Part shown: positions 35,471 through 45,170 of the stretch, piece by piece
Numbering within the stretch: position 1 is the first letter of the stretch
Layout: every line of letters begins with the position of its first letter
Assembly: GCF_000276665.1 (NCBI RefSeq)
Contig: NW_004955463.1
Span: 4,583,514-4,647,513 of the forward strand
Direction: 5' to 3'
DNA length: 64,000 nt
From: Chinchilla lanigera
Taxonomy: Eukaryota; Chordata; Mammalia; Rodentia; Chinchillidae
The notes under the pieces: generated by a model
Told to the model about the DNA's origin: nothing
Seen by the model: only the letters and a program-made list of their open reading frames with translations
The model's database searches: none
Program-made: the position numbers and the translations under genes

Positions 35471-36496
35471 ATATCTGAAAAATATACAAGCTGAGATCAG
35501 AGAGGTAAAAACCCAGTTGAAAGTGATTTCCTCCCCTTTGACTTCTTCCCAAGGAAGCATAGAAAACTGTCTTTGAACAGGTTTTTCCAGGATTACTGTA
35601 GTCACTGAAAGTCCACCTGTGGCTCTCTAGACAGAATGAGAAGTGACCTCTCCGGCCTAGGTTTTGCTTGCTTACATTTACCTAGATTTCTCCTCCTACT
35701 TTCTCCCCTAGGACTATAGTTCCCATCCAGAGCTAAGAAAAGTACTATTTTCCTCATGGTCTTTATTGAACTTTTTGTTTTTTGTGCTCACCTACCCTAT
35801 AATCTGTCTTTCACAGTGGAAGGAGAGGAAGACTACAGAGTGAGAAAACTAGATGAAGATTGTAGATAAAATAAACCTGTGCTCCTTCGACATCCTTGGA
35901 AACAAGAGAAGTAATCTGATGGGCTTTTCTGAACACATTTAGGATCTTGTCATACTTAAACAAAGTGTCTGATGAGGAGTTATGCAAGCCAACTCTTGGG
36001 CTTCAAAGATGTGGCAATCACAACAAATGTGATTCCAGGTCACTTCTGGGCCAGTGGTCATCTTGGATGGAAATTCCATATGGCCATCAAGTCAAGCAAT
36101 GTTTCTCCATTTGGAATAGTCAAGGGCATCTATCCAAATCCATCAGTGAATATTTATTAAGCATCCTGGAAAGGGATTGGCTCTTATTTAAAACAGAAAT
36201 GAGACATGTCGTAGTTTCATCAGAGAAGAGTTCCAGAATGAACTCTCCAAGCAATGAGAAGGAGATACGCAAGCATCTCTAATTCTGCCCACCCCCAACC
36301 CCCACAGACACTTCCCTGTACCTCACGAGTTCAATTCCGCCATCATAAAACCCAGTTCATCTCCCTTTAATGCCATGTTCACATTTAGACAAAAACATCT
36401 TTTCCTTGGTTCCCTCAGTGAAACCTAGACAGTATGACGTTTGCAAGACTGCTCCACCAAATACTAGAATGTAGTATAAAAATAATATTTCATACA
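35471..36496. other. Non-coding DNA, nothing recognised
   Basis: The 111-codon plus-strand frame at 35947-36282 overlaps another plus-strand frame and has no likeness; it is not called. Confidence 0.35.
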
Positions 36497-36575
36497 GGGG
36501 TGGAGTATTGTCTAGCATGTGCAAAGCCTGAGGCTTAAGCCTCAGCACCAGTAATGATAATAATAATGATAATAT
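36497..36575 (+). mobile_element. 5'-truncated old ID fragment
   Basis: Only the middle and 3' part remain: 'gtctagcatgtgcaaagcctgagg', 'aagcctcagcaccag' and a (ATAATG/ATAAT)-type tail. Confidence 0.65.
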
Positions 36576-36779
36576 TTTACAGAAAAAAGTGGTCATAATT
36601 CCAAAGTAGGTTGGTGAAACCACAGTCAGCGTGCTGGAGGTGCAGATGGCTGCCTTCATCACCTCTGTATTTTCCAGCTCATTTTGACTCTTAGACAACT
36701 TCGAAGAGTCACAGTTCTCTTACACATTCCTTATTATTTCCTAGGGAAATACAGTGTCCCTTTACCTGACAGCCATGTC

Positions 36780-36927
36780 AAATTCATGATAGTTTTTTGT
36801 TTGTTTGTTTGTTTGGTTGTGTGGTTTTTTTTTTCCGGTACCAGGAATCAAACTCATGACCTTGAGCTTGCCAGGTAAGCGCGGTGCCGCTGAGCTAAAT
36901 CCCCAGCCCCTAAATTCATGATAGTTT
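36780..36927 (-). mobile_element. ID SINE, young copy with 16-bp target duplication
   Basis: On the plus strand a T-rich tail with (TTTG)n is followed by ccggtaccaggaatcaaactc and ends taaatccccagcccc, i.e. a minus-strand ID with the GGTACC end. The duplication aaattcatgatagttt is exact at 36780-36795 and 36912-36927. Confidence 0.95.
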
Positions 36928-37104
36928 AAAGAGAACTGAAGAATACCAGTGTTTGTTATTTGCCCTTTCCCCTCATTTTTTTATGTGTTATATAAACTGA
37001 ATACAGTGCTCAATTATTTGAAAAAGAAAAATTGGTACTCTAAACTCTTGGTCCCATCCAAAATTAATGCAGCATAAGTATAGTTTCTAAACAGTGGGAA
37101 TTAA

Positions 37105-37860
37105 AGTCAACAAATACTTATCAAATGATTGCTATGTGTTAAATTCTGTATAAAATATAGAAAGATTTATAAAGATAAGAAACACATGGCTTCTTCTGCA
37201 GGGAGCTTGCAATTTAACAATGAGAAAAGACATAAATTTCACTATAAGACAGAAAGTGAGTCCTCAAGATTTTTCCGCAAATGTCTCAAATTTTCTGAGA
37301 AGAGGAAAAGAACAGCTCCAACTAGAAGCCAAAGGAAGGCTTCTTAAAGGAATTAGCATTGGAATGAGAATTGAAGGATGAAGTGGAGAGAGATGAAACA
37401 CATTCCAAAGAGCAGAAAGCTGAGTAGCCAAGATCCAGAGTTGAAAAAAGCATGACTATAGTCAGGCTACTACTTCATAGGAGAATAATCAAAGAAGGAG
37501 CTCAAAAGCTGATTCCAAGGAAAGGTTTATGCTTCATTCCCTAAGTGATGGCAGAGAGCTGACGATTTTTGAGCACGGCAATATGGTGATTTGAACTGTA
37601 CCCTAGGTAAAATAATTGGCTAGAAAAATGCAGAATAAATTGGATGAACACGGGGACTAGAGGTAGGGAAGTTAAGTGGTGTAGTGGCCTAGATGAGAAA
37701 CAATAAGAAAGAGCAATAAGGTCTTAACAGGGCAAGTGCTACTGGTGTGAGAGAAGATGAATAAGAGTGGCCCAGGAAAAGAAGATGCTGCAGGCAGGCT
37801 GCAGTGACCATCCCCAGAGGTGAAGGGTCAAGTATAGTAAGGAATCAAAATGATTCCAAT
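37105..37860 (+). repeat. Ancient long interspersed repeat, upstream portion
   Basis: The order 'caacaaatacttatcaaatg', 'agggagcttgcaatttaac', 'aatgagaattgaaggatgaag', 'cattccaaagagcagaaagc' and 'gatggcagagagctgacg' follows a well-known mammal-wide repeat that I recognise but cannot name with certainty. The frame at 37129-37347 lies in it. Confidence 0.5.
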
Positions 37861-37890
37861 AGGTCCAGCTGTAGGGGCTGGGGAGAGATA

Positions 37891-38029
37891 TAGCTATTAA
37901 CTTTTTTGTTTGTTTGTTTGTTTTTGTTTTTGTTTTTTCTGGTACAGGGAATCGAACTCATGACCTCATGCTTGCCAGGCAGGCACTGTGCCACTGAGCT
38001 AAATCCCCAGCCCTGTAGCTATCAACTTT
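37891..38029 (-). mobile_element. ID SINE, young copy with 14-bp target duplication
   Basis: Between tagctattaacttt (37891-37904) and tagctatcaacttt (38016-38029) lies a minus-strand ID: a TTTG-rich tail, tctggtacagggaatcgaac, and taaatccccagccct. The duplication has one mismatch. A plus-strand piece resembling an ID start (ggggctgggga) lies just upstream at about 37874. Confidence 0.93.
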
Positions 38030-38114
38030 GATGGGAATAGCAGGAGGGAGAACCTATTTGGAGTACAGTTAGCTATTCCTTATCCAAAATGCTAGGGATC
38101 AGAAGAATTTTGGA

Positions 38115-38190
38115 TTTTTTTTTTTTTTCAGATTTTGGAAGATAGATTGATAGAAAGAGATAGACAGATAGATAGAGATAGACAACCAGA
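38115..38190. repeat. Poly-T and (GATA)n-like simple repeat
   Basis: A T run at 38116-38128 is followed by an imperfect GATAGA/GATA run at 38140-38183. Confidence 0.85.
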
Positions 38191-39254
38191 CACACATCTT
38201 AGGGGTTGTATCCAATTATAAACCTGAAATTTATTTATGGCTCACATAAGCTATAGTACTAGAACATAGCCTAAAGGTATTTTATGTAATATTGTTTACA
38301 AATGTTTTACATGAAATGATGTTTTATGGAATAGAAGTTTCCACTTGTGGCATCATATTGGTGTTCAAAATGTTTTGGATTTTGGAGCATTTCAGATTAG
38401 CAATGCCAAGACTATATTAAAACTATAAGAAAATGAAACAAGGTAAGGAAGATCTTTGGAAAGAAACACGGTTTTAAGACAAGAGATCCCTTACTTTTCT
38501 GTCTTTCATTCTATGCAGTGCTCAAACATTAATCACATCCAGTGGCTTCTTTGCAAGATGGGAATTCTGTGTGAGTGCTGCTATTGGCACTTCCCAAATA
38601 TTCTTTCCATCAATGAACCAATTCTGAAATTCCCTGGAAAGTTGATTCTCCTTGTTCAGCACTAAAGATCCTCTAACTAATGAAAAAGGTGAAACATAGC
38701 TTACAGATCATAATCATAACATAAGAGAAGTCCTTGATACAGAATCTCTTGCAAAAACAATGCAGCGGGCAGAAATCTAACTTTACAAACAATCCTTAAG
38801 ACAGGAATCAAAGCAAAAAAAGGGCAGCATACAGAATGCCTCAGATTTTAAACACATTCTGCTTCTAAAGTTTCTGATCCAGAAAATCAGACCCACTGCC
38901 AATAGCACAGAGAAAAACTCTGGACTTCCAGAGACCAGCAAGGACCAGATGGCTGGGTGCTGGTGGACCTCTTGTTTTTGTAGCAGAGGAAATTATCTCC
39001 TGGGAAGACCCTGGTCATTGCTGGCTACTATCATGACCATCTTTTGGTTCAGATTATTTTCCCTGTTTGTGCCCTTACTTTGGACTTTGGGGATCTGGGA
39101 AGGATGCTGTTTTATACTTATAAGCAGCTGATTATTTAAAAGCATTTCTTCATAAGATCTGAGGACTCCCTTGTCACCGTGCCAGTCTTGGGCTGAAGCT
39201 TCCAAACTTAAAGTGACCAAATATTCTGGTTTCCTGGGACATGTGCATCTCTAG
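38191..39254. other. Non-coding DNA, nothing recognised
   Basis: No repeat was recognised. Short frames at 38456-38665, 38949-39131 and 38993-39220 on opposite strands have no likeness. Confidence 0.4.
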
Positions 39255-40080
39255 GTGTTGCTCTTACTTATTTTTAACTAAAAGTTACATATAGTAAAAA
39301 GTCTAGCCAGTAAGTGTGCAACTCAATGATTTTAACAAATATATCCACTTGTAAAACCCAATCGAGACATGGAACAGTTCTAGGACCCCAGAAAATTCCC
39401 TTGTACCCTGGTTGAGTCAAAACACCTGATAATAATTCTTCTGATATTGATCACTAGAGATTACTGTTTCCAGATCTTGAGCTTTGTATACATGAAACCA
39501 TAAATTGTGTGCTCTTTGTGCTTGCCTTACTTTACCCAACATTATGTTTTTGAGATTCATCAATGTTGTAATGTTTTCACGTTGAGTATATTTCATTCTT
39601 GGTGAACATATGTGTCACTTCTAGTCTGGCAAATTTTTAAACATTCTTGCACAGTCTTCTTATAGAAACATATTTCCTTTTTCCTGAAGATATACGTAAG
39701 AGTGCAATCACTGGGTAGGTACAGATTTAACATTGTTTAAAAGAACATGCCAAAGAGTTTTCCAAGGTGAGTGTCCCAGTTTATACACTTACCAGCAATT
39801 TATGAGAGAGTTATAATTGCTCCTAGTCTTACCCAATATTTGATGTTATCAGTCTTTTTTAATTTTAGCAATTTCAGTGGGTGTGAAGTGGTATCTCATT
39901 GTAGTGTTAATTTGTATGTTCCCAATGATCAAGGATGCTAAGTATCTTTTCTATGGGCTCACAGTTCTTTCACACTTCTTCTTTTGTGAAACATGTGTCT
40001 AACAGTTTGTCCATTTTCATTGGATTATTTGTCTTTGTTCTGGACACCCAGAAGTCCATTACATATTCTTTGTGCCATTT
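39255..40080 (-). mobile_element. Old L1 3' end (3' UTR and end of ORF2), minus strand
   Basis: On the plus strand the antisense of an old L1 3' end is read in order: 'caactcaatgattttaacaaat', 'cattatgtttttgagattcatc', 'gagtgcaatcactgggtagg', 'gtgtgaagtggtatctcattg' and 'ggattatttgtctttgttctgg'. It stops near 40080 and a second L1 begins. Confidence 0.9.
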
Positions 40081-40526
40081 TTAATGAAATATTAATATGT
40101 GGGTATAAATTTTAATTTTCTTAGTCCAGAGGCAGAAGGGATTTAGAATTTTTATTTTAATGTATAGATTCACAAGAAGTTTCAAAGATAATACAAATAT
40201 ATCTCTGGATAAGGGGTAGACCTTTTGTCCAGATTTTCTGAAAGGCTGCATCTTATATAACTGTGGTATAATATCAAAACTGGAAGCTGACATTGCTGTA
40301 CTTTATACACATAAGCCTGTGCTATTTGATACCAACTATAAGTTCTGTGACCACTATCATAATGAGGTACAGAATGAGGTACAGAGTCACCACCAAGATC
40401 CTTCTTGTGTTGCTCCTTATAGTCATATCCATACCACCACCAGCAATACCAGCAGCAGCACTTTCCCTAACCCTTGGCAACCAATAATTTTCTTTCCATA
40501 GTTACAGTTTTATTTTGAAGATAATA

Positions 40527-41405
40527 TGTGTGTTGGTTTGGAGCATATTTTGCAAGGGGAACAATATAATACAGGACACATATTTTATGGGATTACTGAT
40601 AATCACCCAAAGAACAATATACAAAAGAGTGCAGGAAATTAGTCCACACACTAAGACCAAGGAATCCAGCTGAGGGCCTGGACCCCACAGAAATGCATGA
40701 GTCCAGCTGAAGGTCTAGAGCTCCTAACAATGCTTTCCATGAGTCCACCTGGAGGCCTAGAGCCCGTAACAATATCTCATGCTGGCCTTTTTCACGGAAC
40801 TGCTGTGAAGGCCCAAAGGTCAGAGGTGGAATCTAGGAAGTGTGCACCAGCAGGATGAAGGATCTGTGCTAGCAGGCTGAGGGATCTGCACTGGAACCAG
40901 AAAGTGATGCTCAGAAGAACCAGAGCTCCCATGAAAGGTACCACAGCCATCCTCAGCAACAGTGAGGTTCCAAGCTCCTCCAATGATCAAGATGGCTGAG
41001 TTCCCATCAGGGAAGCCAACGCAGCAAGCTTCTTCAGAAGACTGAGCTGTGCACCTTCTTCCCCTCTGGAGCCAGGAAGCCATGCTCAGAGTGAGGACTC
41101 AAAGTGAACTGAAGCTATTCTCATTGCCAACAAGGTCCCGAGTTCCTCGAAGGATGAAAACAGCCAAGTTCATCAGGAAAGCCAGCATGACAAGTTCCTC
41201 CAACACAACCAACAGCTTCTTACAGCTTCCACCAGCTCCAACAGCCTTTCTCAGCTCTCAACTGCCTCCTTCTCCTTCTCCAGTTCTGCCACTTATGCTG
41301 CTGGCAACAATCCTCAGGTGGGACTCCCATACACAGCACCATGCTTATTCAGTTCAGCTTGGGGTTATAAATTGACCACCAGTTATCAATCCACTACAAT
41401 ACACA
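40527..41405. mobile_element. Unclassified LTR-like insert in L1, about 0.88 kb
   Basis: The L1 antisense sequence stops near 40526 and resumes near 41406. The insert begins tgtgtgttgg and ends aatacaca, so its ends are TG/CA-like, but I find no clear target duplication. Inside, a block with 'gtccagctgaaggtctagagctcctaacaat' is repeated in diverged form two to three times at 40665-40775, and a shorter repeat (agg(a/c)tgaaggatctg) lies at 40855-40890. Frames of 63-108 codons inside have no known likeness. Confidence 0.6.
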
Positions 41406-41824
41406 AATCAAAACATACAGTATATGACCTTTTGAAGGTGGATATTTTTACCCAGCACAATAATATTGAAATGCCAAGACATTGCAGACATCAATAATTC
41501 ATTCTATGTAATATTCCATGGTATAGTTGTATCACAGTTTATTGAACCTCTTGAAGGATGCTGTGGTTATTCCTTGTTTTACACCATCCAAATGAAACTA
41601 TGATCAACATCCATGTACAGGTTTTCAGTTCTGCTGGATAAATGCCCAGAGTGTGACTGTTTGGTTGTATGATAAGTGTATGTTCAGTTTTTAAAGGAAT
41701 AGTCAAATTGATTTTCAAAGTGACAGTACCATTTTATATCCCTATTAGCAGTGTATGAGGAAGCTAGTTTCTTTGCATCCTCTCTGGCATTAGTTATTAC
41801 CATTGATTTTAACTTCAGCTATTT

Positions 41825-41955
41825 TAATATATGTATCTGGGGCTGGGGATTTAGCTCAGCGGCACAGCGCCTGCCTGGCAAGCGCGAGGTTGTGAGTTTG
41901 ATTCCTGGTACCAGAAAACAACAACAACAACAACAAAAAATCTAATACATGTATC
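41825..41955 (+). mobile_element. ID SINE, young copy, in L1
   Basis: The body starts ggggctggggatttagctcag at 41839, and ends attcctggtaccag with a (CAA)n tail to about 41940. The flanks taatatatgtatct and taatacatgtatca form an imperfect duplication. The 64-codon frame across it is an artefact. Confidence 0.93.
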
Positions 41956-42163
41956 ACCTAGTTGAGGGTGACCTTAAACATCTTTCCAAGTGTTTACTGG
42001 CCTTTCATATATGAATTTCAGCTCTCCAGTGAAAGGGCTCGTTATGTCTTTCATCTGTTTTCCAGTGTGTTTGTTTACTGTTGAGATTTGAAGATTCTTT
42101 ATGTATTCTAAGTGTGATGCCTTCATGCTTTGAAAATTGTTCTCCCCAATCTGTAGCTTGCAT

Positions 42164-42298
42164 TGTCCTCTTCTTTTTTTTTTTTTTGTCTTGTCTTGTT
42201 TTGTTTTTTCCTGGTACCACTAATTGAACTCACGACCTTGCACTTGCCAGGCAGTCGCTGTGCCGCTGAGCTAAATCCCCAGCCCCTGTCCTCTTCTT
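42164..42298 (-). mobile_element. ID SINE, young copy with 12-bp target duplication, in L1
   Basis: Between tgtcctcttctt (42164-42175) and tgtcctcttctt (42287-42298) lies a minus-strand ID with a T-rich tail, cctggtaccactaattgaac and taaatccccagcccc. The duplication is exact and the L1 sequence reads on across it. Confidence 0.95.
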
Positions 42299-43168
42299 AA
42301 TAGTCTTTCACAAAGCAAATTTTTCAAATCTTGACAAAGCTTAATTTATTAATTTTTCTCTTCATTATGTATTTTAAACACAATTTAAAAAATTTGATTC
42401 TGAAAGTATAGGTATATTTCCAGATTTCCCCTTTGTTCCATTTATTTATGTGTCTATCTTTATGCAGATATACACTGTCTTGCTCACTATATAAAACAAC
42501 ATTTGTATAAAAAAGAAAAAGCAAGTATTACTTGAGTTATAGGAAGTATTGAAGTGAGATCATATTATTCTCCTAACATGTTCCTTTTGTCTTTTTTTTT
42601 AAAGTTCTTTGAATTTTTATTTCATTTCTACAATCAGCTTGTCAACTTTTACATCATCTCCCCAAAAAACAGGTTAGGATTTTGATTGAACTTGTGATAA
42701 GTCTCCTATCAGGTTGTTAATGATTGAAATCTTGACAATGTTAAATTTTCCAAACCATAAACATAACACATTTCTTCATTTGTTAGACTAATCTTGTTTA
42801 ATTTTTCTTAGCAGTCATCTGGTTTTCCGTATAGCAATATATCTTTTATTAAATATCCGTAAATATTTCTGTTTTGATGCTATTGTAAATTGTTTTTAAC
42901 TTATCTTGTTTGCTTGATATTATGTATATTTAAAATACAAATTACTTCTGTGTATTTATCTTGTATCCCTTGATCATCCTAAATTCACTAAGTAATTGTT
43001 TTGTTGATTCCTCATTTCTTTATACATAAATAAACTATGTGATTACAATGGCCTTTATTTCTCCTTTCCAATTTTTATGAGATTTATTATTTCTTGCTTC
43101 TTGGCACTAGCTGGGACCTGATATCAAACATCTTTATCTTTGATCTTAGGGAGAAAGTATTCAGTATG

Positions 43169-43553
43169 TCTCCTGGATTAGTCACTCTCCTTGATGCTGG
43201 AACAAAATCCTCCATAACTTGATGCAGCAGAGGTTCATTTTGGCTCACAGGTTTTAGAAGTTTCAGTCCATAGTGAGCCAATTCAGGGCAGGAAAAGCAT
43301 GGCTGAGGTTAAAACAGAGTAAAGCTGCTGGCACTGAGGCGGCCAAGAAGCAGAGAGAGCAGGGAGGAGCCAGGGAGGGAGATACATCCTTCCAGGTCAC
43401 AACTCCAATGACCTGCCTCTGACCAGGCCCCGCCTCCTAACAGTAAGTCAGCGATAGGCGCCCCCCCCCCATGGTCCAATCACAATCCAGAATCCCTGCC
43501 TACGAGTGCAGAGGCCTTTGGTGGACATTCTTGATCTAAACCCTAACATCACC
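43169..43553 (-). mobile_element. MaLR-type solo LTR in L1
   Basis: The LTR (43174-43548) begins tggattagtcactctcc and ends aaaccctaaca on the plus strand. The flanks tctcc (43169-43173) and tcacc (43549-43553) fit a 5-bp duplication with one mismatch, and L1 sequence continues directly on either side. A C run lies at 43461-43470. Confidence 0.9.
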
Positions 43554-43760
43554 CTTAAGTACGATGTTATCAGCATTCCATTAATACATTCTTCAGTGAG
43601 TTCAACAAGTATCCTTTATTCCTGATTTGCTCTGAGTTAAAATCACAAATGCATGCTAATTTTATCAGATAGTCTTTCTTTCATTTATTGGGCCAATCAT
43701 GTTTTTCTTCTCTCAGGATGAATTCCATTGATAATTTTCAGATCCTAAGACACAAACATA

Positions 43761-44476
43761 GTTATTAAGAGCTCCCTCTTCCCTCTCAAAAGCATCTCAT
43801 GTTTTAGAACAAATTACACATTTAACTTTTCTAGATTCTTCTCTTGGTTTCACATAAATACTGGTCTTTGAATTTGCACCTCTAGGAATCTGCTTCTCCT
43901 GGCACATTGGATTTGCCTGGTTTTATTAGACAACCAGTGTGTAAGAGGCCTCCCTGACATACCTGAATAAACTAGAAATTTGGGAATGTAAAGAACTTTT
44001 TACACAATAAGATACTAAAAATAAGCAGAAATCTAAATTTTTCTCTCACCAAGTCTTTCTGGGTGCTGTTCAAAACCACAGGGAAGGATCAGGCTATGGG
44101 CCCTGGAAGGCAGTGTTTGTCTTTGCTCTCACCTCTTGCTCCCCACCTTGAGCGCTGCTGAACCAGATCTTCCACAAAGTCAGACCACCTGAAAGTTTAA
44201 AGCTAAAGTGAAAAATGTCAAGAGGCAAATGAAAGACCTTTTATACTTCAATAGTATAATAAGTATTATTTAAGGAATACTCCACACCTGGCAAAAGTGA
44301 CACTTGGGAGTTTTCATTTGTTTTGGGGGTGCTTGAGAGGTGAAGGTGAAGGCTTTGAGAATTGCTTTAAAATACTATGTAAAAAAATCATTCAAATAGC
44401 ATCTAATGACACTGAATAAAGGTAGTTGGAATTTTGCCATCATCTTTAAATAGAACCTCCTTTAGACTGAAATTTC
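43761..44476. other. Non-coding DNA, nothing recognised
   Basis: No repeat or exon was recognised. Confidence 0.4.
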
Positions 44477-44756
44477 AGAGACAGATTCTTTTTTTTTTTT
44501 TTTTTTTTTTCTCCGGTACTGGGGACCGAACTCACGACCTTGCGCTTGCCAGGCAGGCGCTTTGCCGCTGAGCTAAATCCCCGGCCCCAAATTTCCCTCT
44601 NNNNNNNNNNNNNNNNNNNNNNNNNNNNNNNNNNNNNNNNNNNNNNNNNNNNNNNNNNNNNNNNNNNNNNNNNNNNNNNNNNNNNNNNNNNNNNNNNNNN
44701 TTGCCAGGCAGGCGCTTTGCCGCTGAGCTAAATCCCCAGCCCAAGAGACAGTTTCT
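44477..44756 (-). mobile_element. ID SINE pair around a 100-N gap
   Basis: A complete minus-strand ID (44489-44588) with a 21-T tail and the GGTAC end is followed by aaatttccctct, then 100 N (44601-44700), then the 5' 42 bases of another minus-strand ID (44701-44742). The outer flanks agagacagattct (44477-44489) and agagacagtttct (44744-44756) form one duplication around the whole. This could be an ID nested in an ID or an assembly error. Confidence 0.85.
44601..44700. other. Assembly gap, 100 N
   Basis: Exactly 100 undetermined bases, a common placeholder for a gap of unknown size. It lies between two near-identical ID copies. Confidence 0.99.
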
Positions 44757-44984
44757 AATCACAGCATTCATAGGCACTCAGTGTATGATCAAGGAAAGTC
44801 ATACCACATATAACAACAACATCAAAAATAACTGCTAATATTTATGTAAGACTCCATCAGGTATTTCTCACACATTGTTTCAGAAATGTAAAAGAGGAAA
44901 GAATTGCCAGGATAAATTCAAGAAAGAAATCCAACTGTAGATAGAAGAAATACCCAAAAATAAGAGTAACTGGCAGTGATGCAG
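44757..44984. other. AT-rich non-coding DNA, nothing recognised
   Basis: No repeat recognised. Confidence 0.35.
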
Positions 44985-45170
44985 ACTTGTCACACGGTGT
45001 CTCATTCCACCTTCACAGCATCCCTGAGGTGGCTTCTACCACTCCAGGAAAGTGAGACTCTGATAGGGGACCTTATTTGACGGCAAGCAGCTGGAAAATG
45101 GCAGGACTGAAATTTAAATCCAGGAAATCAAGGCCTAAAATATTGATTTTACTCTTGATGTTCAACAATC
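44985..45170 (+). repeat. MIR fragment
   Basis: The order 'acttgtcacacggtgtctcattcc', 'tccctgaggtggcttctacc', 'aggaaagtgagactctgataggg' and 'ggcaggactgaaatttaaatcc' is that of MIR. Confidence 0.75.

Larger units (their letters stand above)
40130..43760 (-). mobile_element. Second old L1, minus strand, with nested insertions
   Basis: The antisense L1 3' UTR (40130-40526) resumes after an insert at 41406 and continues through ORF2 with recognisable blocks: 'tccatgtacaggttttcag', 'ctttatgcagatatacactgtcttg', 'ttttgatgctattgtaaattg' and 'ccaatcatgtttttcttctc' near 43700. Two IDs (41839 and 42176) and a MaLR LTR (43174) interrupt it. No intact frame remains. Confidence 0.88.

Noticed and set aside
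37874..37900. Second, plus-strand ID at the left edge of the ID at 37891
   Set aside because: Only the first ID-like words (ggggctggggaga...atagct) are present and no body follows, so a truncated copy cannot be told from chance.
39255..43760. One single L1 of about 4.5 kb
   Set aside because: 3' UTR sequence occurs twice (39255-39500 and 40130-40526), so at least two elements are present.
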